Shown here in pieces: positions 43,224-51,209 of a stretch of DNA of 64,000 bases; the first letter of the stretch is position 1, and the number at the start of each line of letters is the position of its first letter. The notes under the pieces are model-generated. The model did no database searches. It saw only the letters and a list, made by a program, of their open reading frames with translations, and was not told the DNA's origin. Source of the DNA: Paractinoplanes deccanensis (GTDB lineage: Bacteria > Actinomycetota > Actinomycetes > Mycobacteriales > Micromonosporaceae); assembly GCF_016862115.1 (NCBI RefSeq), contig NZ_BOMI01000003.1:86625-150624 (forward strand), given 5' to 3'. The translations under genes were made by a program, and so were the position numbers.

Positions 43224-43994
43224 GTGGCCCGCTTCGCGTTCCTGGACGCACCCACCCCGCTCGCCTTCGCCCATCGGGGCGGCGCCGCCGAGGGCGACGA
43301 GAACACGACGGCCGCCTTCGGCCGCGCGGTCGCCCTCGGCTACCGCTACATCGAGACCGACGTGCACGCCACCACCGACGGCATCCCCGTCGTCTTCCAC
43401 GACGCCTCACTCCTGCGCCTCACCGGCGCCGCGGGCAAAATCGGGGCGCTGAGCTGGGCAGACCTCCGGACGGTGCGCATCGGCGGCGCCTGCGCGATCC
43501 CCCGGCTCGACGAAACCCTCGCCGCCTGGCCCACCGTCCGCTTCAACATCGACGTGAAGGCCGACGCCGGCGCCACCCCCACGGTCGAGGCGGTACGCCG
43601 GGCCGGCGCCACCGGCCGCGTCCTGCTCGCCTCGTTCAGCGACCGCCGACTCGCCCGCCTGCGCGCCCTCGCGGGCCCCGAGGTGGCCACGTCCCTCGGC
43701 TCCGCCGCGGCGACCCGCCTGCGCCTGGCGTCCCTGGCCGGCCTGCGCGTGCGGCTCCCGGCCTCGGTCGCGGCCGCCCAGGTCCCCGCCCGCCAGGGCC
43801 CGGTGACCGTGGTGGACCGGCGCTTCCTCGCCCTGGCCCACCGCCTGGGCATCCAGGTCCACGTCTGGACCGTCGACGACCCCGCCGAGATCACCCGCCT
43901 CCTCGACCTGGGCGTCGACGGCATCATGACCGACCGCCTGGAGGTCCTCCGCGACGTCTACCGAGCCCGCGGCGCCTGGCCCGACCCCGCATAG
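43224..43994 (+). CDS. Glycerophosphodiester phosphodiesterase
   Basis: A 256-residue GDPD-family TIM barrel that hydrolyses glycerophosphodiesters to glycerol-3-phosphate and an alcohol. The catalytic signatures are AHRGG, the metal-binding ETDVHATTDG, VFHD and, near the end, HVWTVDDP. No signal peptide, so a cytoplasmic housekeeping type. GTG at 43224 is chosen because of the leaderless -10 box in front of it; the open frame to 43146 is not supported. A noncoding minisatellite follows its stop. Confidence 0.9.
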   Translation: MARFAFLDAPTPLAFAHRGGAAEGDENTTAAFGRAVALGYRYIETDVHATTDGIPVVFHDASLLRLTGAAGKIGALSWADLRTVRIGGACAIPRLDETLAAWPTVRFNIDVKADAGATPTVEAVRRAGATGRVLLASFSDRRLARLRALAGPEVATSLGSAAATRLRLASLAGLRVRLPASVAAAQVPARQGPVTVVDRRFLALAHRLGIQVHVWTVDDPAEITRLLDLGVDGIMTDRLEVLRDVYRARGAWPDPA

Positions 43995-44081
43995 CCCTCA
44001 GACACACCGCCGCCCGCGCGCCCGCCTCCCCTCGCGCGCCCACGCACTCGCCCCCTACCTCGCGGCGCCCATGCGCCCGCC

Positions 44082-44198
44082 CCAGCTCGCCGCCCCACCT
44101 CGCCACGCCACCTCGCCACGCCACCTCGCCACCCCACCTCGCCACCCCACCTCGCCGCCCCACCTCGCCACGCCACCTCGCCACCCCACCTCGCGGCC
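44082..44198. repeat. 13-bp noncoding minisatellite, eight to nine copies
   Basis: Unit CCACCTCGCCACS. Full copies start at 44095, 44108, 44121, 44134, 44147, 44160, 44173 and 44186, with a degenerate copy at 44082. A 13-bp period cannot keep a reading frame, so it is noncoding. The minus strand is a series of GG runs and could form two-tier G-quadruplexes. Confidence 0.95.
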
Positions 44199-44510
44199 GC
44201 CGCCCGCCTCCCGCCGTCCACGCGCCGATCCCCCACCTCGCGCCGGCCGCCCCACCTCCCACGCCCCACCCTCGCGCCCGGCCCCTTTTCGCGCGCGCCC
44301 TCTTGACTTTGGTCGTGCGCGACTCCCCCAACTCGGCCGGTTGGCCGATGTCGATCATTTGAATGTCACCGAGAATGGTGAGCGTGTCGCTCCCCGAGTA
44401 ATTTTCCGAGGCAGTTTTAAGGTTCGGGGCCTACCGTGGACGACGCGACCGCCCCACCAGCGGGCTGGGAAAATTTTCGCTGGTCAGTGAAGTTTTTCGT
44501 GATCTTGTTG

Positions 44511-44548
44511 AACCCGGGACATCCTCCGTTCGGAGGATGCCGGGGGTT
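44511..44548. promoter_or_regulatory. Strong leader hairpin before the surface-protein gene
   Basis: CATCCTCCG (44520-44528) pairs with CGGAGGATG (44531-44539), and AACCC/GGGTT add an outer stem. It lies about 150 nt upstream of ATG 44698 in an AT-rich stretch. No T-run follows, so a leader structure is more likely than a terminator. Confidence 0.5.
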
Positions 44549-44697
44549 CGGGAGCGGCCACATATTTCTTCTTTAAGTTTGGGATAAGAATTCATCAAGT
44601 TCGCTGGTGGAATTGCGTTTTCGCGGGTGCGCTCTTACCGTTCGGAGGCCGGTTGGAATGGTGACCGGGTGGTTTCTTCGAAGATGAGGTATCGCGC

Positions 44698-46251
44698 ATG
44701 CGTAGGTCTGCTTACCGCCGTGCGGCCGCCACGCCGTCGGGACGCAACCGGCGGCTGTTCGCGGTCGGCGCCGTCATCACCGCGGCCGGCGCGGCGATCG
44801 CGTTCGCCCAGATCGGCAACGCCGCCACCAACGACCGGCCGGAGGGCAGCGGCGCCGGCAAGGTGGTCAACGGCCAGGTGATCCTCACCGACACGTGCGT
44901 GGACAGCAACCTGGCTCCGCACGACGGCTTCCAGAACGGCAACCGCTGCGTCTCCACCGAGTTCGGTGAGGTCGGCGAGGCGGCGAACAACCCCTCGCTG
45001 CTGATCACCGACGCGCCGCAGCAGGTCGCCCCCAACACTCCGTTCACCCTCACCGTGAGCACCCGCAACCTGATCCGCGACCGCTTCCTCGCGGCCGGCA
45101 AGGGCGGCTACTACGTGGAGAGCTCGGTCCTCAAGGACGGCCTGGTGCGCGGCCACTTCCACACCGCGTGCCGCATGCTCACCAGCACCGACGAGGCGCC
45201 CGCCCCCGAACCGGTCCCCGACTTCTTCGTGGCGACCGAGGACAGCAAGGGCGGCGCCACCCCCGACGAGGTGACCATCACGGTCCCGGGCGTCCCGCGT
45301 GAGGGCACCGCCCAGTGCGCCTCGTGGGCCGGTGACGGCTCCCACCGCGTGCCGATGATGGTCCGCGCCAACCAGACGCCCGCCATCGACGCCATCCGCA
45401 TCACCGTCACCACCGGCGGCAACAACGGAGGCGACAACGGCGGCGGCGACAACGGCGGCGACGGCGGGAACAACGGCGGCGGCGACAACGGCGGGAACGA
45501 CGGTGGCAACGGCGGGAACACCGGTGGCGACAATGGCGGCAACACCGGCGGCGGCGACAACGGTGGCAACACCGGCGGCGGCGACAACGGCGGCGACAAC
45601 GGCGGCGACGATGGGGACAACGGCGGGAACACCGGCGGCGACGGCACCGACGGCGGCGGCGTGACCCCGACCAAGCCGCCCACGAAGGCCCCCACCCAGG
45701 CCCCGACCACCCCGGCCGACACCAAGGACGACTTCACCCCCGACCCGACCGCGCCCGCCACCAAGCCGACCACCAAGGCGCCGACGAAGCCCGCAGCCAC
45801 CACCAAGCCGGCCACCAGCGGCAACGACGGCAACAGCGACGACGGCACCGGCGACAGCGGCACCGGCGACAACGCCGGCGACCAGAGCGGCACCGGCAAC
45901 AGCGGCGAGACCGACGCCGGCACCGGCACCGAGAGCGGCGCCACCGAACCCACCACCAAGGCCCCCAAGCCCCGCGCCACCAGCAGCTCGGCGGCCCCCG
46001 CCGCGGGCGGCACCGACTACACCTACTCGAACGGCGAGGACGGCCAGTTCAACTCCGGCAACAAGGCACCGGTCGCCGACCAGGTGGCCGAGGTGCAGGC
46101 ACAGAGCGGCAACAAGCAGGAGGGCGGCCTCCTCGCCCTGACCGGCAGCAACACCTTCGCCGCCGTCGCCGGCGCGGCGGTCCTGCTCCTGGTCGGGATG
46201 GCCATCATGGCCTTCACCCGGCGCCGCCGCCCGGGCAGCACCTGGGAGTAG
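44698..46251 (+). CDS. LAxTG (class E sortase) surface protein with Gly/Asn repeat stalk
   Basis: A 517-residue wall-anchored protein. Signal peptide (hydrophobic stretch about 20-40), a globular N-terminal domain (about 45-238) with six cysteines, a Gly/Asn/Asp repeat stalk (GGDNGGG-like, about 240-320), a Thr/Pro/Lys stalk (TKAPTKP), then a C-terminal sorting signal: LALTG at 479-483, a hydrophobic helix and an RRRR tail. LAxTG is the motif used by class E sortases of actinobacteria. ATG at 44698 has GAGG upstream. Function of the head domain is unknown. A terminator follows. Confidence 0.85.
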   Translation: MRRSAYRRAAATPSGRNRRLFAVGAVITAAGAAIAFAQIGNAATNDRPEGSGAGKVVNGQVILTDTCVDSNLAPHDGFQNGNRCVSTEFGEVGEAANNPSLLITDAPQQVAPNTPFTLTVSTRNLIRDRFLAAGKGGYYVESSVLKDGLVRGHFHTACRMLTSTDEAPAPEPVPDFFVATEDSKGGATPDEVTITVPGVPREGTAQCASWAGDGSHRVPMMVRANQTPAIDAIRITVTTGGNNGGDNGGGDNGGDGGNNGGGDNGGNDGGNGGNTGGDNGGNTGGGDNGGNTGGGDNGGDNGGDDGDNGGNTGGDGTDGGGVTPTKPPTKAPTQAPTTPADTKDDFTPDPTAPATKPTTKAPTKPAATTKPATSGNDGNSDDGTGDSGTGDNAGDQSGTGNSGETDAGTGTESGATEPTTKAPKPRATSSSAAPAAGGTDYTYSNGEDGQFNSGNKAPVADQVAEVQAQSGNKQEGGLLALTGSNTFAAVAGAAVLLLVGMAIMAFTRRRRPGSTWE

Positions 46252-46262
46252 GCATACAGCAA

Positions 46263-46301
46263 GCGCGAGGGGCGGCCCGTCCGGGCCGCCCCTTTTCGCG
46301 C
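46263..46301 (+). terminator. Intrinsic terminator of the surface-protein gene
   Basis: GGGGCGGCCCG (46269-46279) pairs perfectly with 46282-46292 across a 2-nt tip, then TTTT; the stem extends through GCGCGA/TCGCGC outside. A textbook rho-independent terminator. Confidence 0.92.
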
Positions 46302-46342
46302 ATGGTCAAGATGCGGAGTTCGACGGTTCCCCGCCCAGCGGC

Positions 46343-46361
46343 TGAGGGTAGCCTTACCAAC
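46343..46361. promoter_or_regulatory. Iron box (IdeR/DmdR-type operator)
   Basis: TGAGGGTAGCCTTACCAAC matches 13 of 19 positions of the DmdR/IdeR consensus, with arms GGTA/TACC. The TAGCCT in it may be the -10 box, so iron-loaded repressor would block transcription of the reductase gene. Confidence 0.6.
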
Positions 46362-46386
46362 CTGACGCCGAAGGAAGAGGTTCAGC

Positions 46387-47217
46387 ATGGCGAACAGGCC
46401 GGCGCGCGCGGCGACCGAGGCGGTCGTCACCCGGGTGGAGCAGCTCACCCCGCACATGGTCCGCGTGGTCGTCGGTGGCGACGCCCTCCGGGCCATCGAG
46501 GCGGGCTCGTGCACCGATCACTACGTGAAGGTGTTGTTCCCCCAGGACGGCGTCACCTATCCCGAGCCGTTCAACATGGCCACGATCCGCGAGAGCCTGC
46601 CGCGCGAGCAGTGGCCGGTCGTGCGCACGTACACGATCCGCAAATGGCTCCCCCAGGTGCCCGAGATGTGGGTCGACTTCGTGGTGCACGGCGACGAGGG
46701 CGTGGCCGGCCCCTGGGCGGCGCGCGCCAAGCCGGGCGACGCCTTCCGGTTCATGGGGCCCGGCGGCGGCTACGCGCCGAGCGCCGAAGCCGGCTGGCAC
46801 CTGCTCGCCGGCGACGAGAGCGCCCTGCCGGCCATCGCCGCCGCGCTCGACGGCATGCCCGCCGACGCCGACGTGCGGGCGTACATCGAGGTCGAGGGCC
46901 CCGACGAGGAGCACAAGCTGGAGGCGCCGGCCGGCGCCGAGATCACCTGGCTGCACCGCGGCGACCGCGCTCCCGGCGAGCTCCTGGTCGACGCCGTGCG
47001 CGGCCTCGACTTCCCCGAGGGCGACGTGCAGGCGTTCGTCCACGGCGAGGCCGGCTTCGTCAAGGAGCTGCGCCGCTACCTCAAGGTCGAGCGCGGCATC
47101 CCGATGGACCAGCTGTCGATCTCCGGCTACTGGCGGCGCGGCCTGAACGAGGACGGCTGGCAGTCCTCCAAGCGCGAATGGAACCAGCAGGTGGAACAGG
47201 AGCAGGACCGGGCGTGA
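46387..47217 (+). CDS. Siderophore-interacting protein (ferric-siderophore reductase, ViuB-like)
   Basis: A 276-residue protein with the FAD-binding domain (RVVVGGDALR, then RTYTIRKW, the FAD-binding R-x-Y-[TS] signature) and the C-terminal NAD(P)H-binding SIP domain (HLLAGDESALPAIAAAL, FVHGEAGFVKELRRYL). It reduces ferric siderophores inside the cell to release iron. ATG at 46387 has GGAAGAGG about 6 nt upstream. The iron box in front indicates induction when iron is scarce. The MFS gene follows after 31 bp. Confidence 0.93.
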   Translation: MANRPARAATEAVVTRVEQLTPHMVRVVVGGDALRAIEAGSCTDHYVKVLFPQDGVTYPEPFNMATIRESLPREQWPVVRTYTIRKWLPQVPEMWVDFVVHGDEGVAGPWAARAKPGDAFRFMGPGGGYAPSAEAGWHLLAGDESALPAIAAALDGMPADADVRAYIEVEGPDEEHKLEAPAGAEITWLHRGDRAPGELLVDAVRGLDFPEGDVQAFVHGEAGFVKELRRYLKVERGIPMDQLSISGYWRRGLNEDGWQSSKREWNQQVEQEQDRA

Positions 47218-47248
47218 TCCCGCCGGCCCGGCGGTCGATGATGAGTAA

Positions 47249-48445
47249 GTGGTGACCGCCGAGGAAGACCTGACAACAAACCCCGTCAAGGGCCGGCTGG
47301 CCGCGCTGGCCGCCCTGCTGCTCGCCGCGGTCAACCTGCGGCTCGCCGTCACCAGCGTCGGGCCGGTGCTCAGCGAGATCCGCGACGGGCTCGGCATGAG
47401 CTCGACGGTGGCCGGGCTGCTCACCTCCGTACCGGCGGTGTGTTTCGCCTCGGTGGGTTTCCTCGCGCCCAGGCTGGCCCGCCGCTTCGGCCCGGCCCGC
47501 GTCATCCTCGCCGGCATGGTGGTGCTGGCGGCCGGGCTCGCCGTCCGCCCGTACGCCCCCGGAACCGCCCTGTTCCTGCTGCTGAGCCTGGTCGCGCTGG
47601 CCGGCATCGCGGTGGTGAACGTGCTGCTGCCGTCGGTGGTCAAGGAGTACTTCCCCGACCGGGTCGGCACGATGACCGGCCTCTACACGGTCTCGCTCAA
47701 CATCGGCGCGACAGTGGCGGCCGCGACCACCGTGCCGCTCACCGTGAACGTCTTCGGCGACGACTGGCGCCTCGGCCTGGCCTGCTGGGCGGCGGTCGCC
47801 GTGCTCGCCGTGCCGGCGTGGCTCCCGCTCGCCCGGCAGCCCTTCACCCGCGGTCCCGAGATCCACACCGCCGAGGCGGTGCGCGTGAGCCGGCACCCGG
47901 TCGCCTGGGCGCTCGCCGTCTACTTCGGCATGCAGTCCACCTCGGCGTACGTCATCATCGGCTGGCTGCCGCAGATCTACCGGGACGCCGGCATCCCCGC
48001 CGAGGAGGCCGGCGTCTACTTCGCGGTGACGTCGTTCCTCGGCGTACCCCTGGGCTTCCTGCTCTCGGCGGTGGCCGGCCGGGTCCGCAGCCAGAGCTGG
48101 ATCGCCGTGGTGCTGGGCCTGTTCGGCATAGCCGGCTACGGCGGCCTGTGGTGGTCCCCCGCCACCATGCCGCTGCTCTGGGCCATCCTGCTGGGCGTGG
48201 TAAACACCGCGTTCCCGCTGGTCCTGACCATGATCGCCCTACGCGGCCGCACGCCCGCCACGGTCGTCCGGCTGTCCGCCTTCGCCCAGAGCGTCGGTTA
48301 TCTGTTCGCCATCCCCGGCCCGATCCTGGTCGGCGTCCTCCACGACCACACGGACGGCTGGCGCGTGCCCCTGACCTTCGTCCTGCTGCTGATGATCCCC
48401 CAGATCATCGGCGGCTTCTTCGCCGGTCGAGACCGCCAGGTCTGA
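47249..48445 (+). CDS. MFS transporter (CynX/NimT type)
   Basis: A 398-residue MFS protein with about 12 helices. Its first helices (LRLAVTSVGPVLSEIRDGLGMSSTVAGLLTS) and the loop LARRFGPARV match the CynX/NimT (cyanate/nitroimidazole) group. GTG at 47249 is 31 bp after the siderophore-interacting gene, so it may share the iron-regulated transcript and export or import a siderophore, but substrate is not shown by sequence. Confidence 0.85.
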   Translation: MVTAEEDLTTNPVKGRLAALAALLLAAVNLRLAVTSVGPVLSEIRDGLGMSSTVAGLLTSVPAVCFASVGFLAPRLARRFGPARVILAGMVVLAAGLAVRPYAPGTALFLLLSLVALAGIAVVNVLLPSVVKEYFPDRVGTMTGLYTVSLNIGATVAAATTVPLTVNVFGDDWRLGLACWAAVAVLAVPAWLPLARQPFTRGPEIHTAEAVRVSRHPVAWALAVYFGMQSTSAYVIIGWLPQIYRDAGIPAEEAGVYFAVTSFLGVPLGFLLSAVAGRVRSQSWIAVVLGLFGIAGYGGLWWSPATMPLLWAILLGVVNTAFPLVLTMIALRGRTPATVVRLSAFAQSVGYLFAIPGPILVGVLHDHTDGWRVPLTFVLLLMIPQIIGGFFAGRDRQV

Positions 48446-48547
48446 ACTCGCCAGATCTGAACTCGCCAGCCAGACCCCGCCCTCCCAAGGGGGCCCCCGT
48501 CCAACGGGCTCATCCTGCCGGAATCAGGCCGATCTTGCGACGAGCCC

Positions 48548-48572
48548 TGTGGAAAACGTCGACTGTGGATAA
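48548..48572. promoter_or_regulatory. Tandem DnaA-box-like sites
   Basis: TGTGGAAAA (48548-48556) and a perfect TGTGGATAA (48564-48572), 16 bp apart, lie just upstream of the methyltransferase promoter. Only two boxes, so not an origin. Confidence 0.4.
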
Positions 48573-48586
48573 CGCTCGGATTCGCC

Positions 48587-48592
48587 TACCGT
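48587..48592 (+). promoter_or_regulatory. Leaderless -10 box of the methyltransferase gene
   Basis: TACCGT, then 6 nt, then ATG 48599; no Shine-Dalgarno sequence. A weak -35 would coincide with the second DnaA-box-like site. Confidence 0.5.
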
Positions 48593-48598
48593 GATGTC

Positions 48599-49360
48599 AT
48601 GACCGGTGACGTCTGGGCGGTCGGCGACGCCTACGAGGTGTATGTCGGCAGGTGGAGCCGCCGGGTCGCGCCGCTGTTCGTCGGGTGGCTCGGTGTGGGG
48701 GCCGGGCGGCGCTGGCTCGACGCCGGGTGCGGGACCGGGGCCCTGACCTCGGCGATTCTCGCGGCAGGGCCGGCCGATGTCGTCGGCGTCGACCCGTCGC
48801 GCGGGTTTCTCCGGTCCGCCCTCGACACCGCCCGCGTTGCCGGTGACGCGGCCGCCCTCCCCTTGCGGGACGGTGTCTTCGACGCGGTGGTCAGTGGGCT
48901 CGCGCTCAACTTCGTGCCCGATCCGGCCCGGGCGGTCGCCGAGTTCGCGCGGGTGGCCGCGCCGGGGGCGGTCGTGGCCGCGTACGTCTGGGACTATGCC
49001 GGTGGGATGCAGATGATGCGGCATTTCTGGGACGTCGCCGCCGACCCCGAGCACGACGAAAGCCGGCGTTTCCCGATCTGCCAGGAAGGACCGCTGCGCG
49101 AGGCTTGGGCCGCCGCCGGCCTGACCGAGGTCGCGACCCGGTCCATCGAGATCCCCACCGTCTTCGCGAGCTTCGACGACTACTGGACGCCGTTCCTCGG
49201 CGGCCAGGGTGCCGCGCCCGCCTATCTCGCCACGCTGAGCGACGATCGGCGGCGCCGGATCCGCGAGGATCTGCGCGCCCGGTTGCCCGCCGGCGAGGGC
49301 GGCGAGATCGCGCTGACGGCGCGCGCCTGGGCGGTCCGCGGGCACAAAACCGCAGGCTGA
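48599..49360 (+). CDS. Class I SAM-dependent methyltransferase
   Basis: A 253-residue methyltransferase of the UbiE/Methyltransf_11 type. SAM-binding motif I is WLDAGCGTGALT (about 39-50), motif II is VVGVDPS, and DAAALPLRDGVFDAVVSG follows. No signal or membrane part. Substrate unknown. Single gene with a probable leaderless promoter; the deformylase gene starts 100 bp later. Confidence 0.85.
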   Translation: MTGDVWAVGDAYEVYVGRWSRRVAPLFVGWLGVGAGRRWLDAGCGTGALTSAILAAGPADVVGVDPSRGFLRSALDTARVAGDAAALPLRDGVFDAVVSGLALNFVPDPARAVAEFARVAAPGAVVAAYVWDYAGGMQMMRHFWDVAADPEHDESRRFPICQEGPLREAWAAAGLTEVATRSIEIPTVFASFDDYWTPFLGGQGAAPAYLATLSDDRRRRIREDLRARLPAGEGGEIALTARAWAVRGHKTAG

Positions 49361-49460
49361 GTCCTCTCTTTCATTCACGGTCTCATTCACGACCGTTCAT
49401 GCGGTTTTCAGGTCATGCCCATGTATCAATGGGGTCGACGACCGAAACCGAGGGGTTCTC

Positions 49461-50024
49461 GTGGTTGCCCAAGAACTCAGCCCGGGCCGCCGGATGGCGG
49501 CGATCGGCATCCTCCAGCGTGACGATCCCGCCCTGCGCACCCCGGCCCGCCCGTTCGATCTGCCCGTCGACGCCGCCGAGGCGCGGCGCGTCATCGCCCG
49601 GGTCCGCTCCGCCATGGACCGGGTGGCGCGGGCGCACGTCTTCGCCAAGGGCATGGGCCTCGCCGCGCCGCAGATCGGCATCCACCGGGCGGCCGCGGTG
49701 ATCCGCCCCGCCGATCCCGGCAGCAGCGAGATCGTACTGCTCAATCCGCGCATCGTGGACGAGTCGGGCCGCGATGTGCAGTACGAGGGCTGCATGAGCT
49801 TCTTCGACGTGCGCGGCCGCGTCGACCGGCCGGCGAGCGTCGTCGTGGAGCATCGGCGGCTCGACGGCGGCCTGGCCGTGACGCGCTTCGCCGGCGGGAT
49901 GGCGCGGCACGTCTGCCACGAGATCGACCACCTCGAGGGCCGCTTCTACACCGACCGCATGCCGGCCGGCGACGACGTCATCCCGCTGTCCCAGTACCGC
50001 GGCACAGGCCATCCGTGGAGCTGA
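49461..50024 (+). CDS. def: Peptide deformylase
   Basis: A 187-residue PDF that removes the formyl group from new proteins. All three family motifs are present: GMGLAAPQIG, EGCMSF and HEIDHL (metal-binding His-x3-His). GTG at 49461 has GAGGGG about 5 nt upstream. Actinomycetes often have several copies; this one lies away from fmt, so it may be an accessory or resistance-type copy. Two TCATTCACG direct repeats lie upstream (49371 and 49383). Confidence 0.93.
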   Translation: MVAQELSPGRRMAAIGILQRDDPALRTPARPFDLPVDAAEARRVIARVRSAMDRVARAHVFAKGMGLAAPQIGIHRAAAVIRPADPGSSEIVLLNPRIVDESGRDVQYEGCMSFFDVRGRVDRPASVVVEHRRLDGGLAVTRFAGGMARHVCHEIDHLEGRFYTDRMPAGDDVIPLSQYRGTGHPWS

Positions 50025-50131
50025 CAGAGCCGGCAGAGCGGCACGGCGCCCGGCTCAAGGCCGCCCGTGGAGCTGACAGCGGCGTGGGCGCCCGGCTCAG
50101 GCCGCCCGTGGAGCCGGCAGCGGCGTGGGCA
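50013..50131. repeat. Three partial copies of a 41-52 bp unit across convergent gene ends
   Basis: Units beginning CCGTGGAGC at 50013, 50065 and 50106, each followed by a variable part; the first two share GCGCCCGGCTCA-GGCCGC. The def stop lies in copy 1 and the XRE-gene stop in copy 2, so the duplication has reshaped both 3' ends. Confidence 0.7.
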
Positions 50132-51032
50132 GGGCGAACCTCCAGCGCAGTCGCACCTGGCTGGTCAGCAGCAACTCGCGCATCCGCACGGTGTGCAGCA
50201 CCGTGTCGCCGTCCCCCTCCGCGACGGTGGGCGAGAACGACTTGATCCCCGCGTACGACAGGATCTCGGCACCGACCTCGGCCCCGAGCGACGCCGGCAG
50301 GCTCAGCGACATCGTCAGCGCCCGTGTCGGGAACCGGATCTCGCGCTGGAACCACTGGCCGTACTGGCTCGCCGGCACGCGGTAGGAATACGCCACCCGC
50401 GTCTGGTCGCCGGGGTAGAGCGGGAAGCGCGCCCGCGCGTTGCCGAAGACCAGGGCCAGCTTCAGGTATGCGTCGCTGGTGCGCGACACCCGTACGTCCA
50501 TCGGCTCCTCGCCGGCCGCGGCCGCGAAGTCCAGATCGGCCAGGCGCAGCGGGCTCTCCTGATAGAGCCGCCGTGACACGCCCGGCTGGTCGGGGAAGCG
50601 GTCGACGTCGATGCGCACGGGGCAGGTCGTGACCGGGCGGTCGCCGACGTTGCGGACCAGCCGCTCGACCCGGCAGGCGTACCAGCCGTCGGTGTAGGTC
50701 AGCGTCGCCAGCTCGTCCTCGATCACGATGGTGGCGGGCAGCATCTGGCTGGGCTCGTAGCCGGGGTGCCCCAGGGGATCCTGTCCCCCGGCGGCCTGCC
50801 GGCAGCCCGTGTACGCCTCGATGATCTCGGACCCGGTCGCCAGGACCGCCTCGGCGCGGCAGGCGAACTCGAAGGTCGGGTGGTGGCGCAGGCTCTCCAC
50901 GTGGCTGATGTACGACGGGTGGTAGCCCATCGACGCGGCGAGCTGCTTCTTGGAGAGGCCCCTGCGCGTGCGCCAGGCGGTCAGCACCTGGGCGAACGCG
51001 GATCGGGCCGCGAACTCGAGCTGTGAGGTCAT
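50097..51032 (-). CDS. XRE-family HTH regulator with unknown C-terminal domain
   Basis: A 311-residue protein with an N-terminal XRE HTH (FAQVLTAWRTRRGLSKKQLAASMGYHPSYISHVES, about 12-65) and a C-terminal beta-rich domain of about 220 residues without a recognised family. ATG at 51032 has AGGAG 6-7 nt upstream; the open frame to 51086 adds an unsupported tail. It is divergent from the M4 protease gene and could control it. Its C-terminal end lies in the repeat 50013-50131. Confidence 0.8.
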   Translation of the reverse strand: MTSQLEFAARSAFAQVLTAWRTRRGLSKKQLAASMGYHPSYISHVESLRHHPTFEFACRAEAVLATGSEIIEAYTGCRQAAGGQDPLGHPGYEPSQMLPATIVIEDELATLTYTDGWYACRVERLVRNVGDRPVTTCPVRIDVDRFPDQPGVSRRLYQESPLRLADLDFAAAAGEEPMDVRVSRTSDAYLKLALVFGNARARFPLYPGDQTRVAYSYRVPASQYGQWFQREIRFPTRALTMSLSLPASLGAEVGAEILSYAGIKSFSPTVAEGDGDTVLHTVRMRELLLTSQVRLRWRFALPTPLPAPRAA

Positions 51033-51209
51033 CACACACTCCTGAGGGGTCGCTGTCCGGACATGATGCCCCACCGCGAAGGTCACTGCCAGCGCTCAGC
51101 GCGTCACGGAGCGAAATTGTTGAATGACCGGCGCAAGGGTTTTCCCTGATTCGGTGACGACCATCGATGCCTAGCGTGCTTCCTCAAGTCGTCCCGAAGG
51201 AGTACGCGC

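Larger units (their letters stand above)
43995..44697. other. 703-bp intergenic region: minisatellite and AT-rich leader
   Basis: The first half (to about 44280) is very C-rich on the plus strand and includes the 13-bp minisatellite; the second half drops sharply in GC and contains a strong hairpin (44511-44548) and an AT-rich, promoter-like island at about 44560-44620 just before the surface-protein gene. No gene is supported. Confidence 0.7.

Noticed and set aside
44082..44198. CRISPR-like regular repeats
   Set aside because: Units are 13 bp, directly abutting and without unique spacers, so this is a minisatellite. No CRISPR array or cas gene was seen.
48548..48572. Replication origin because of DnaA boxes
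   Set aside because: Only two boxes, no dnaA, dnaN or gyrase genes nearby and no AT-rich unwinding region.
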